Of a DNA stretch of 64,000 nucleotides, positions 12,541 through 24,861 are shown piece by piece (the first letter of the stretch is position 1; each line of letters opens with the position of its first letter). Source of the stretch: Eonycteris spelaea (Eukaryota > Chordata > Mammalia > Chiroptera > Pteropodidae); contig PUFA01000105.1 in assembly GCA_003508835.1 (NCBI GenBank), forward strand, positions 3,348,001-3,412,000, read 5' to 3'. The notes below the pieces were generated by a model. That model had not been told where the DNA came from, made no database searches, and worked only from the letters and a program-made list of their open reading frames with translations. A program made the translations under genes and the position numbers.

Positions 12541-13283
12541 TCACATCGTGAAGAGCCTTGCCTGCAGCTGCAGGACACTTGTCATCTTTCTGAACTTGTA
12601 TGCTAACTTGACTTAGAAACTTATAAACGGGACTGACGACTCTTCTGGCATGCCAAACATTGTTTCACTCACCGTCCAGGAGTGAAATTCTATCTGTACT
12701 TCTAAACTGCTGAGTTTGACGTAATGCGGCTTGTTCGTAACCTTTTAGCCTTTGTAATTTATTCTTTAAGAAGTGAAAAGATCAGGAGCGTACTGTCCCT
12801 TCTGTTGAGTGTCCCAGGCTCTGATACATACTAGTTGTGTCACTGTGTGAGAGACAATGATGAGGACGCCTTCTGTTTAGATGGAAATGAGCAGCTCTCT
12901 TCTTAAATGGTCACTCTAATTGTACCATAGCAAAACTCGACTCTCTCTCACTTACAGGAATAAAAGGATTTCCGCGCATGCATGTTGATTTTATTTAAAC
13001 CAGTATAACTTTCCTCTTACTTCTGTTCAAACGGCAGTAACAAATGCTAAATACATGGATGAGTTCTCACGACTTTTTCATAAATGACTAAGTAATTAAA
13101 TTCTTCATTCAGACCATATAACTTAGCGGATATGAAGTGGCAAAATCTAGCAATATTGTAGTCCTGTTACTTTTAAAGTGGTGGAGAAGAAAACATTAAA
13201 ACGGAACAAGGATTTTTTTTTCTAATTTTGTCAAAATAATTTTTATGTCAAAAAAAAACTGCTTTTAAAGGGTGTGATAATCA

Positions 13284-13430
13284 GTACAACAGAGTAATTA
13301 AGAGCATGGGTTCCAGACTAACTGCTCAGGAATTAGTAACTTTATCTGTAGAAGGAGAATCTATAACAAGAGCTACCTCTTAGAGGTGTGCTTTGAACAC
13401 TGGCACCTGTGTAAGAATTAGCTATTCTTA
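13284..13430 (+). mobile_element. MIR fragment
   Basis: Sense MIR head: AGAGTAATTAAGAGCATGGG, TTCCAGACTAACTGCTC, then a shortened core ending AGCTACCTCTTAGAGGTGTG. Confidence 0.6.
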
Positions 13431-13638
13431 AGATTTATATTTCAGTAACAGCACCAAATAAGTAAGCCTTTTCTTTAAGCGAATGATTTTTAGACACAGT
13501 ATATGCATTGCTTTCTGAGTGGAATAAGAATACATAAGAGACCAGGCAGGATCAAGCAAAATATTAGGATTCAGTAAGATGTGATCTGACATAATTTTAT
13601 TGAAAAACAGTACTGCGTAGTCCTGATTCCTTAAAGCT

Positions 13639-13684
13639 TGTGTGTGTCTGTGTGTCTGTGTGTCTGTGTGTCTGTGTGTGTGCG
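13639..13684. repeat. (TGTGTGTC)n minisatellite-like run
   Basis: An 8-bp unit TGTGTGTC (TG with a C every fourth step) repeated about five times, then plain TG ending in TGCGCACATG. Confidence 0.9.
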
Positions 13685-13739
13685 CACATGCATAAGACAG
13701 TAATAAATTATCTTAAGTCAGTAGCAGTATTCCATCAGG

Positions 13740-13880
13740 AATCTTACTCTATGCTGGAAATGGAGCAAGGAGAAAAAATCCCATTCAGGTTCTCAGTGAG
13801 CTTACAATGAAGGGGTTGAAATATAACATAGAATATATAGTATAATTAATTAATATGATATGATAATGTAATATAAAAGG
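13740..13880 (-). mobile_element. L2 fragment
   Basis: Reverse-complement L2: ATGCTGGAAATGGAGCAAGG, TCAGTGAGCTTACAATG, then a degraded AT-rich tail. Confidence 0.5.
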
Positions 13881-14781
13881 TGAAATGTATAATTCTCTGT
13901 GCAGAAAAGATAGCTGTGAGGGCCTGAGACTCTTATCCTTAGAAAGGCCTGTGGACAGGTTGGTCCTTTGCTGGCATCTGGGAACTTGGGTTCCAGGAGT
14001 TGGGTTCCCCACTAACTGATAAGGATGGTTCACTTTGCCTAAACTGTGCAAACTATATGGTTTATACTAAACATCTGCTTTCCTAGGGGAGTCTGGAATT
14101 TTAGTACATGCTAAGCCATGGCTGCCTGTGTGACTAGCCACCCATAAAAATTTGGGGCACCGAGTCTCTAATGAGTTGCCCTGGTAGACAGTACTTCACA
14201 TTGTTGTCCAACTCGTGAATTGCTACATGGATTAAGCGCATCCTGTATCACTCCCCTGGGAGTGAATTTTTGGAACTTTGGAAGTTTGCTCTTGGTTTCC
14301 TCTGGACTTCACCCCATGTGTCTTTTCTCTTTGCTGGTTTTCCTTTGTGTGCTTTCACTGTCGTGAATCATAGCCCTGAGGATGACTGTAAGCTTAGTCC
14401 TGTGAGCCGTCCTAGAAAATTCACTGAACCTGGACGGAGTCATAGGAAACCCTTATGCATTAGCCAAAGACGTACAGATAGGAGGCTGTGGGAGTTTAGA
14501 GAATGATCACTTCCACTCGGCGAAGAAAAGACAGCGTCAGAGAAGGTGTGCTGGGAGGATGGTTTATAAACAGGGACTTGAAGAATGGATGTGACTTGAT
14601 CAAGAAGAAAGTGTATTCAAAGGGATACACGTAGAAGGCATGGAAGCTAGAAAACATGGATTATAAGGGAAAAGGTAAATAAACATTTTTAAAGGCCTTT
14701 GACATGCAACTTTGATAATAGGATACATTCTCTTTAGTCTGTTCATTACAAGAGTTCTCTGGCTTGGAAGCTGGGAATAGA

Positions 14782-14998
14782 TTTTTTTTGCCTACAGCAC
14801 CCGGGCTTCCTAGGTGGCCTCGCATCCAAGTACTAACCAGACCTGACCCTGCTTAGCAGCAGAGATCAGATGGGATCGGGCTTGTTCAGGGTGGCATGGC
14901 CGCAGACCATGGACCGTGGCTCCACTGGGGAGCGAACCCAGGACCTTCTGTGTGTAAAGCAGACATGCTAACTGCTACACTGGAGCCACATCCGCATA
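14782..14998 (-). mobile_element. MEG-TR-like composite SINE (tRNA-Val head and 5S rRNA body)
   Basis: Read on the minus strand, the 5' part (14916-14989) folds as a tRNA: perfect 7-bp acceptor stem GTGGCTC/GAGCCAC, A-box-like TAGCAGTTAGCATG, anticodon loop TTTACAC with anticodon TAC, and B-box-like GGTCCTGGGTTCGCTCC. This points to tRNA-Val(UAC). The rest (14790-14907) is a near full-length 5S rRNA copy containing GCTAAGCAGGGTCAGG and GGTTAGTACTTGGATG. An A-tail (T run at 14782-14789 on plus) follows. Flanks GGGAATAGATTT (14773-14784) and GGGATAGATTT (14999-15009) look like a target-site duplication with one indel. The architecture matches the hybrid MEG-TR family reported from fruit bats. 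Confidence 0.88.
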
Positions 14999-15009
14999 GG
15001 GATAGATTT

Positions 15010-18000
15010 AGAACATATCAGGATCCTTGAGACATTTTCAGTGAATATTAACACCATTATTATTAACACCATAATAATATTAACACATGATTATTTCTGC
15101 TATTCGGGACTCTATAAGCATGATCTTGCTCTTGGGAATATGAAATATCCAAGCCGGGGCAAATTACAAACGTCGAATTGTTAATGAACATTAAAAATGT
15201 TCTCCTTAGTCTTTACCTCCGAATCTCTGTACCATATAATATTCCATTGAAATTACACTTTGAGTTATGCTAGCAATTATGCTTTTTGGTCAATCCAACT
15301 TTTTTTAATTTTTTTGTTACTTTATATTTCTAGTTTGCTTTAGGATATATAGATTTGCGATTCTCTTTTTTTTTTTTCTTATTCTAATAAGGTTTATGTG
15401 CCTTGGATATGTTAAAGTTCACCTAAAAGTTAAAAAAGAAGCTATAATTGTTTGAAACAAAACAATGTATGTGAGGTTGTCAAAATATCTTCAGTGTGAA
15501 CATGGCAGCATTCATTTATCCACCATTTACTTTTCTTTTTCTTTTTTTTTTTATGAAAAGCTGCTTTGATATTAGTACTTATTGCTGGTTTTTAACATAC
15601 ATATGACTCACAAATAAGTTCCTCAAGATGCTAAATTAGCCAAATTTGGCCTTTCTTTTATTTCTTCTTGGGTGATGGATCATTACATTCAACTAGCAAC
15701 AGTGTATTATATATTTCAGAAGAAAACCCTTTCAAAAGCAAACTGTCAGAAGGAAAGAAAGCCTTGTACTTTCTGTTCAAATCAACATCTAGGATTTTCT
15801 TTTAAATGAGACACTTTATGCTTTTTGAGCATAGATTTTGAGCTCTGTAGGAAACAGCTCACAAAATCTAATCCACTTATGACAAAATTCAAAAACCATA
15901 CTGCCTTAACAAAACAATGTTTCAGTTAGTTTCCATCATTTCCTATTATATTTCCAAGACTTCATTTATTTGACAAAGGTTCATCGAAATTGTTCACCTG
16001 GGCTAGAAATATCACATATAATGCACAAGTAAAGGTGCTATATAGTATATGAAATATTACTAAAGCTTTCTCTTCTCTTGTCTGTGTACCTTAGTTTATT
16101 ATGTAATAAATAGAGATGCATTGTATAGTCAATACAATTTATTAAACCAACATTTTTTAAAGGATGTACTCTGTACAAGGCATTGTATGAATTATAGCAT
16201 TTTTAAAAGATGGATCTTTTGAATCAGATACGTACTTTGATTTTACTTCTGTAAATCATCTCACCACATCTTGCCAGACTTGCATTTAAGATTTCAACAT
16301 ATTTTCCAGCAAGGTCAAGGTGAAAGTGTTTCCCAAATGTAAAATGTATTGAGAATTCTTTCAGCTAAACCTGAGCCAAGCGTTTGCGTCTCTGAACAGG
16401 TGTTTAATGTTCTGATTTATTGGGAGATCCATCTTGATTTGCTTATACAAGGGACCTATAAATCAGCCGTACCCTCAAACTATATACCTTTAGAGGGTAA
16501 GTGGGATAGGTTGATGAAGTAAAATGGGATGCAGAATTAGGATACAACCAGAAAGGAGGTGGACTAATTTGAGAACTTTCACAGAGCCCGAGTCCAGGTC
16601 TGTCCTGAGACACAAGTTGAAAATGAGGATAAATTTACTTGAATTAGTAAAGGCATTGGTGGAAGATTAAGAAAACCTGAGATCTTCTTATATCCCAAGA
16701 CCTTTTCTTTGTATGGCATGGCTTTCTATAGCATCATCGGGCAACAACTCTCAAAGAGATACGTCTAACATATATTTTTGCCAGGAAGTCCAGTCTCCGA
16801 TATCCCTCTCAAAATTTCCACATTACCGTGTAATAGAAATCTGTCTTAGGAGTGGGGCAAGCAGGACAGGGAGGAGGAGGAAGCCCGATCCTGGACGAGT
16901 TTCCCCTGATCCTGCAAGGGGACCGAGCAGTAGAAAATGTACTTGAACTTGTCCCCACTTGAGGCAGGGAAGCAGGACTTACATCCTCCTCTCCCAGTCA
17001 CTCCCCAGCTCAGGACAGCTTAGAGAAAGGGAAACTTCCAGGAACGGTGACTCTCTTCACATGCAGGTAAAGCTGTCTGAGAAGCCAAGGGCATTTTCCC
17101 ACAGAGAATAACAGTGCACGACTTTAGAAACCAAAGTGCCCAGAAGCTGAAGGAGCCACGTGCCGAGACGGTGAAAGGGGCCGGGCTGGGTCTCGGTGGA
17201 CCACTGGCGGCATCGGCCACTGTCCGTGAGTCGCACCACTCAGATCCCTGTGAACTCACTCCACCCTGTCAAGGAGACCATAGGTGAGGATGGGTTATGG
17301 TTTCTGAGGGAAAACTTACACGGCGTGGATTAGTAGAATGAGCTCTTGCTGTTGCAGATGCCAGAGCCATAAGCAATTTCATTATCTTGTTCCACCACTC
17401 ATTTCCAGCATCCCTCATTCTTGATTATCGGTTCCGTTAGATGAGGTGGCTTTCTGGAGAGGTGTCTCTGACCTTCAGGTTTGATTACTGTGCCCATAGC
17501 AGACTGTGGTTGCAATCAAGCTTCGAAGTTAGACCCGGGTGTGAATAAACAGAAAGGAGAATTACCTCTCCCCGTATCTTTCGAAAAATATACAGAAATG
17601 ATCAGTCTTTTGGATGATGATGAGCTTTGTTTGTTTGATTAAAACTGCATTGTTCTTCCCTATGTTTGTAAAACAAAATAGAACAGCATCTACAGTTTCA
17701 CTCAGATATTGAATATTATAGGACACCTACTTACTGTTTACAAAAAAATTATTTTATATGCTAGGGATTCAAAGCTATCAGAACTACTGAAGTCATTGCT
17801 ATTATAAAATATATTTTCTAGAATTATTGCATCTTTCTCTGGATTGTTTTCTCTAGTTAAAAGGTTTTTTGAGGTTTCAGTCTTTGGGGGTTTAGGTTTT
17901 TTGTTTGTTTGCTTGTTTGTTTGGGTTTTTTTTTTTTTTTTCGATTTTTTTCTCAGACGGGCCCCAATAACTCTCTTGGATTTCAAGAACTAGAAAAAGC

Positions 18001-19377
18001 CATAAGTTCGGGTAGCTTTGGGTGTAACAACAGGTCCACCTTGCCTTCAGCTAAAGCATTTTGAGGATGGTGGGGGGACGTTTAGCACTGGGGGCCACAC
18101 TGGGAAAACTGTCGATCTGATCATCAGTTGAGGTGACCTCTGTGACCCCAATCAAGGGTGATAAAGGAGAACTCCTTACAGGGGTCATGATTTAAATACT
18201 GTTATGCTAACTAGTTTTGTTTACCAATGAAATCATATCTGAGGCTTCACATGTATTCTCTCAACCAATAGATGTCGGAGAGTTTGGAATATATTCTCCT
18301 TTTCCTTCAGGAATATGACACTTATACTATGTAATCTTTACTTAGCGACGACTTCTTTTAATATCTGTATCATATCTAATTTGTTCAGATGTCAGATAAC
18401 AGGAAGAGTAGAAGGTACTCTTTTTATGTACTTTAACATGACCAGCATTTGAATGGTTGGTGGGGGAAAGAGAGTTATCTCTAAAGCAAGAAATTCTGGC
18501 TTCGTGGTTTCCAAGGGCTGTTTTTAATTCCACTTTTAAGTATTGCCAGTAATTAAATCTCTGAACAGAATACCCCTGAGAAGGTACATCTCCTCCAACA
18601 CTCAGGAGATGGATACAGTCTTCTTCTAATGTTTAACCAGTTTACGTTCTATTGCCTCTGAACATCCTGTAAGAAGAGAATGGCTCTCTTTGAGGGAAGT
18701 CCAGGGTCAAAGTAATTTTAGTTGAAAACATAGTCGTTAAGAAAGACTGTGGAGATGAAATTCAGAAACAAGGCTGCAGGTTGGCTTATGAATCAGACAC
18801 ATACTACATGGAGCATGGGTTTACTGTTGGCAATCAGTCTATATGCTCTGCATCGCTTAGCCAAAGAATCCTGGCTACTGCCAGGAGTGTGGACAGCTGA
18901 GACCTGCTGACCCAATTCCCAGGCAAGCACAGGCTCCTAGAGAACTCAGAAAATAGGTCATGCCAACCCCTCAGTGGGAGACAACAGGCAGAGCAGGAGA
19001 GTGGAATGTGAAGATGTTAAGCAACCCTGGCAGCGGCTCACTGGGCACTTGTCAGAGATGTGTCATGTATCAAACGGACCAGTCTTTTCAACTTAAACTC
19101 TTTAATGTCATAATTGCATGTCTTTAAATTTCCTTTGCTTGAGTATAATATAAATTAGTAAACTTGTGAGATGACTTTAGGACCTCATGTCTTTTTAAAT
19201 CTGTCTAAATCATGCGAACAGTTCTCACCTGTCCTACAGATGATGCGAGAATTCTTTCTCCAAGAGCCTAGGTCCTCCAGATCAAGATGAAAAAGATTTG
19301 TTTTATAATGTATACGGGAAAAAAATATTTTATACAGGTGAATTTACAGTAGCAAATAGCTAGTAGTTTACTCCTGA
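15010..19377. other. Intron stretch, mostly unclassified
   Basis: No exon recognised. 16840-17260 is GC-richer and keeps CpGs (GTGCCGAGACGG, GGCGGCATCGGCC). 17890-17945 is a T-rich GTTT repeat. Confidence 0.5.
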
Positions 19378-19580
19378 ACAGTACTGGCTAGTGTGATAGC
19401 CATGAGCCGTGGGTGGCTATTTAAGTTTAAATTAATTGCAATTGTATAAAATTTAAAAATCAGTTCTTCAGTTGCACTGGCCACATTTCAAGTACTGAGT
19501 AACTAAAGTGCTTGATGGTTACCATGTCAGACCACATAGCTACAGAATATTTCCATTATCACAGAAATTTCTAACAGACA
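19378..19580 (+). mobile_element. MER3-like hAT-Charlie element
   Basis: Text such as GGGTGGCTATTTAAGTTTAA, CACTGGCCACATTTCAAGTA and GAATATTTCCATTATCACAG matches a common non-autonomous hAT element with 'gtggctagtggct' motifs. The name MER3 is from memory and should be checked. Confidence 0.6.
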
Positions 19581-19789
19581 GGCATGCTGATATAAAAAAT
19601 ATATTAAAGTCCTCTGTGAAAAGAAATAAGTGAATGATGCCTAGATGTTTTCAACACAGTTACAAAAATAATCCCTATCGGGACAATATATGATAATATT
19701 GAAAATGTCAATCTGCAAATTTTAAACCCCGATACCTGCTATCCATTTAACCTTGCTTGACTCAAGGTGATAGTCTTATAACGAGAAAT

Positions 19790-20230
19790 ATTGAAGAGCA
19801 AGAACTACTGATCATGAATGGATTCACCCTTGGGAATTAATGACACCACTCTACTCGCCGTGACTGTGCAACCGTAATAATGTTGGAAGGTTTTGTTTCC
19901 AGGCCAGATCGTAAAGCTAACGTGAGCCAGTATTTGGTCCCCCTGATAATTTTAAGTGGGAATGAATAACATGTCGTTTTGTGGGACCAGAATGGAAATT
20001 ATCTCTTGTCACCGATCATCCGTTATTTCACACAGAGCAGAAACAAAAAGCAATCTTGCAGTTGCTGTTTCTTTTTCAAAGGAAGGGATTGATCTTAAAT
20101 GATACCGATTACGTTCAATTTATTTCTAATTTTTGCAGATACTCGTATATTTCAACGTAATGAACCTCCGATGAAATAGGAGTATACGTTCAAAGTCTAA
20201 CTGGCCGTGAATTAATAGTTTTCTGGGATG
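19790..20230. promoter_or_regulatory. Candidate conserved noncoding block
   Basis: About 440 bp of complex, repeat-free sequence that keeps an unusual number of CpGs for this intron (for example actcgccgtg, caaccgtaat, agatcgtaaa, caccgatcatccg, gattacgttc). CpG retention in an otherwise decayed intron hints at constraint or low germline methylation. No gene or RNA structure was seen. Confidence 0.25.
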
Positions 20231-20987
20231 TTGGGGGCGGGGTAGGCATAGAAGATGGTACAAGCAGGAAGAGTGAATCCTGTCCATTGATACTCTTAAG
20301 GGATCATCACTTTCTCCCTCTGGCTTTCCTCCCTAAGAATTCAGGACAAGAAAAAGTGAACTGAAGCCAGATTAGTGTTTCTTCTCCTTGACTATCTTTA
20401 AGGTCAATAAACTGCAAAATGTCTTTAAGTTGATATAATCTAATATGTTAGTTGGATGGTTACACCCTTAAATTTTTCACCTATGATTTTATTTTAGGAA
20501 CTAGTTTAATTTTTCAGATTTCCTCCCTCATGACAATAGGCTGCATTTAGTTCTAGCAACTATAATGATTGATTGGTCAAGGACTTGGACCTCTTCTAGT
20601 TTAAATACTACAATTTAAAAAAAAAAAAGAGGCATTAAATCATTACAAGTTAAATCTAACTGTATGGTGAGCTCACAATGCAATATATATACAACATACT
20701 ATTGAATTGTACACTTGAAAATTGTTTGATTTTATTAATCAGTGTCACCCCAATAATTTTTAATTAAAAATAAATCAAGGACGTCAGAGTTTTTAATCAT
20801 CTTTAACCCACTTAATCAAAAGATGATATGTTAACAGGTTTTCCACAGGATTACACCAATCTCTCTTCTCATTGCCTCTCTCTCTTTCTGTTATTTTTTA
20901 TAATATTATATTAGATATTAATTACCTTTTCAAATTTCATATGGCCTTGACTTCTTTTTCTCTCTTTTTAGGTATATTACAATTGAA

Positions 20988-20989
<2 letters not shown>

Positions 20990-21037
<48 letters not shown>

Positions 21038-21405
21038 TCTCTCAATCACCTTTATTTGGTCACTTACTCTCACCTAATTTTTGTCTCCTTTCAATGCCCT
21101 TGATTGTCTCCCTGGTTTTTTGCATTCTTTCCACGTGTCCTGCAGTGAGGAGAATGTTGGCAGCTATGTTGTTAATGTAACTGATACTCATAGTCAATTT
21201 GGATTGACTAGGCCAAATAAATCCACTTTGAGACTTAAAGCACCCAATTTGGCTGTCTTTGTTGATCAGATTAACTAGATAATAGTCAAATCTCTATCCC
21301 ACTAATTGCCGCAGAGACACATCATATATTCCCTCATTTGAGTCTCATTTCATTGAAATTTACAATCAAAGCTCTAGGAAGGCACAGTGACATATAAATA
21401 ACACC
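20990..21405 (-). pseudogene. Possible retrocopy 3' end (poly-A signal plus A45 tail)
   Basis: On the minus strand AATAAA (plus 21051-21056) lies 16 nt before an uninterrupted run of 45 A (plus 20990-21034). That is the spacing of a cleaved, polyadenylated mRNA, so this may be a reverse-transcribed 3' UTR. A weak match CAATTGAA occurs at both proposed flanks (about 20981 and 21404) and could be a decayed target-site duplication. No protein similarity is visible, so the source gene is unknown and it could also be a LINE tail. Confidence 0.35.
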
Positions 21406-21729
21406 AATTGAAGATGAAATTCAATAACCCCTTGCATTATTTTCCATCTCATCTTCCTGCTGAAGTGAGGAAGGGGGAAACTATAAGAACACGTCTTTCC
21501 TGCGGCCCCCAGGGACAGAACAAACGAGGGGAACATTACATCACCTATACCGAAATCCCCTACATGGAATGCGTCCCCTCACAACGTACTGAAATTCTCA
21601 GACCCAATAAGTTTTTATTTTTTACCTTTAAAAAACGAAAATACAGTCATTACTTCTTAACTCATTACTTAAGTCTGCCAGAAGGAAAATTTTTGCCGAC
21701 CAAACTACAGTAAACTAGTACTCTATTTA

Positions 21730-21930
21730 TATACTCAGTAAACTTATGTTTTGTACTTGTTCTGTGCTGGGTGAAAAGATAATCTCGTAGGCAATAGGAA
21801 CGTAATCCCAAACCTTGAAATTTATAGTGTAATAAGTTATTCAAGTAGTCATAAAATCATACAAACACATAACAATAAACCTTGATACGTGTCATGAAGG
21901 AATTCAAGCATAGTCGAGTATCTTGGAGCA
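21730..21930 (-). mobile_element. L2 fragment
   Basis: Reverse-complement L2: ACTTGTTCTGTGCTGGG, AAACCTTGAAATTTATAGTG, AAACCTTGATACGTGTCATG. Confidence 0.5.
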
Positions 21931-22799
21931 CAAGTCTGGATTGAGATTAGAGATTATGGTTCTAAGTTTAAGAAATGATATTCACAGGTAGCAAATGTCT
22001 GAAAGAAAGATCAGAAGTCTAAAGGTAGAGTTGCAAGAAACACTCCTGGTTCCACAGAGGAAGGAAGACAAGGAGCCCTGGAAAATCCAGTGACCTCTTT
22101 TGAAACCCATGACATGAGTTTGAACACAAAGCCCAGAGACTCTTGTTTCACGAGCTCCCAGAGCACTCTGACAGGAAGGGAAGTTCATTTCAACCCTTTC
22201 CTCGTCCAATGGATTTGAATGTTTTGAGAGCCAAACGCCACACTTAATGATTTATGGCCACGAGTCATGACCACTGCACACTTCACTCCTGCTGGAACCC
22301 CCCGCCACAGCCCGGAGTCCACGACTCATTGGTCGACGCTCTCATTTTCAAAAGCATCAGGACAGTGATAGAAATAAAATGTTCACTTCTTCAGTGCTGA
22401 CCACTGCAGAAGTGGTTTTATCGGAAAGGGGCTGCTTTCACACTTAGTGAAAGGTGAAAAGTCACTGTGGTGCTGTAGCCGACTGAACAGCCTGATAAAT
22501 AGAACTGTTAATATGTGGATAAACAGCAAGGCGTGGACCTAAATTTCATTACACTTGCATAATTCCAAGAATCCAGTACCAATGAAGAAAATACAGAAAA
22601 ATTCAAGGTAGTCCTGAAAGCTTAAAGTCCTGAAGAGACAAAAATAAAGAGAACAGTATTCCGTGTAATGCGCTCAGCTGTATTCCACATAATTCACGCA
22701 GATAACTTGTTTTCTGTCCAGGAAATGCTCCAGGATAGTAGAAGACATATACCGAGTGTTTATTCTAAAATTACCTAGTGTGAGACTTAAGACATTTGT

Positions 22800-23120
22800 T
22801 TCCTTAAAGGAGTCTGCCTGACATTTGAACTTCCTTATGAAATTGCATTACGAATGTACCGGCTTGGAGGGCCAACCGAAATAGAAGAATGCATTTTCAA
22901 TTTAGTCTTGGTTACACTTGACCTGTTTTAAAGTGTTTCTCTAATGAAATGGAAGCCACGCCAAAATTAATTCCATGCAAATAGGCAGAGCACAATCTGT
23001 GTTATTTAATCATAACGCACACCGTCCACTTTGCCTGAGTGTAGGAACAATACGGAGATGGCGATGGCTTTAATCTGGCAGACCCGATAACATTGTCATA
23101 ATCATCAAAATGAAGCTCAA
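22800..23120. promoter_or_regulatory. Candidate conserved noncoding block with octamer motif
   Basis: A repeat-free block with several retained CpGs. It carries a perfect octamer ATGCAAAT (22975-22982) next to ATTAATTCC, plus TTTAATCATAAC and a TAATCTGG motif. MARCHF1 acts in B cells and dendritic cells, where OCT factors work, so a link is possible but is inference. Confidence 0.3.
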
Positions 23121-23294
23121 GTGGTTTTCTGACCTGAGCGTAACGCTCATGTTTTACTGTAAGAAGTCAGGAAGAGTAGAGGACCGTGTGACTCTCTCGT
23201 GGCAATTTTACCTTGTCCTTTCACTCAGAATGCTGTGTCAAGGCAATGGAGCTCAGGAAGAAGGGCCCAAAACCCAGTCCTCTTCATCACCGAT

Positions 23295-23480
23295 TTATCT
23301 GCTAAACGCTACACACCATTCTAGAACTTTTTCACATCTATCAACTCGTAAATGAATCCATCCTTACAAACTAGCTTGCTTCTGGAAAAACCACGGTTTT
23401 ACAGATGAGGAACCTGAGGCCAGGAGTTTCAGAGTTAGACACATGACAGGTGAGAAATCTGGGTTTCCGGAGGCTGTGGT
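23295..23480 (-). mobile_element. MIR fragment
   Basis: Reverse-complement MIR: TTTTACAGATGAGGAACCTG, AGGCCAGGAGTTTCAGAG, ACATGACAGGTGAGAAATC. Confidence 0.65.
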
Positions 23481-23514
23481 TTTCCTCCTCACCTTGCTGC
23501 CCTGTTCAGCGATC

Positions 23515-23990
23515 CAGTTCACACAGTGTGTGTCAGGCGCCCTGCGGAAGGATGGGAGCACAACACGGATAAAAAGGCATAAGTCCCTGATGGAGATGTC
23601 ACCCTGGCGGGAGAGACCGACCCTAGACAACTAAACACCTGATAAGCAAGGTGGTGTTACCGGTGCTGCTGCAGAAATAAAGGGCTGGCATGGAGAACGA
23701 GGGGAGGGAGAGCGTTGTTTGTTTGTTTTCAGGGAAAGATGATCCTATGAGGATAGAGTACACTCCAAAATGCTGAGGGAAAAAGGAGCTGAGCATCTTC
23801 CGAAGGAAGTACCAGTAGAAGGCCAGGTTGGTGGGGTAATAAATAAGGGAGAGAACAGAATGAAATAAGATGGGAACAGACCATGAGCCACATGGTCCAG
23901 ACACTCGTAGAAATTCCTAGATTTTATCCTAAGAATAATGGGAAGCTATAGAAGAATTATGGTAAGAAAATGATGTCATCTAATGTATAC
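23515..23990 (-). mobile_element. L2 fragment
   Basis: Reverse-complement L2 in the usual order: GTGTCAGGCGCCCTGCGG, AAAGGCATAAGTCCCTGATG, and much later TTATCCTAAGAATAATGGGA. Frames on both strands here are repeat-derived. Confidence 0.65.
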
Positions 23991-23999
23991 CTTTAACAA

Positions 24000-24761
24000 A
24001 TTGTTCTAGGATCTGTGTGAAGAGTTTGCTTAATTTTTGTCTACTTAATTGCAGTTTCTGAGAGGCATATGTGAAATCTCAAATGACGATTGTTAATTTA
24101 GCCGTTTCTCTCTGGAAAGTGTTGATTTATATATTGGAATCTGTGTATAGGTGCACATATATTTATACTGTCATGGCTTCTTTTTCTACTTTTTTTCTTT
24201 TTCAGCATATACCATCCTTGTGTACCCATGTAATATTTTTGCCTTAAATTCTGTTTTGTTAGCGTTTAAAATTGCTACCCCAGCTTTTCATTGTTCATTT
24301 CCCTGATTAAAAAAAAAAAAAATGTCATTTCATTTTAGGAGTGTCACTTGCAGAAAACATTTTCAAATCTTATTTTTGAATTCAGTCTGAATATCTACAC
24401 CTGTTTCTATTTTTAATTATATATGAACTTAATTCTTTTGTTTCCTGTCTTTTTTTTTCTTTGTTTGATAGGTAGGTCTAGTTCTAATTTTAAAGCGATG
24501 CATTATTTTTTGTTCTTATGGTGGTTCTTCTCAGTTAAAGAACTACAATACATTTATTTAATCTTTGAGTTCTTAAATGTATCAGTATCTATGAAAACCA
24601 CTACTCTAGCACAACCTTATACACCTTCATTATTCTCCATTCTCCATTTTATTAATATTTTCTAGAACTTAATTTTCAGTCGTTATGGATAAACTTTCTA
24701 GTTTATTTTAACTAGGTCCTAGTGATTTTGTGCTTGTGCTCTCCTTTTCCTTTCTCCTCCT

Positions 24762-24803
<42 letters not shown>

Positions 24804-24804
24804 G

Positions 24805-24861
<57 letters not shown>

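Noticed and set aside
14916..14989. A tRNA-Val gene on the minus strand
   Set aside because: It is fused to a 5S rRNA copy and an A-tail inside a target-site duplication, and the anticodon stem has a mismatch.
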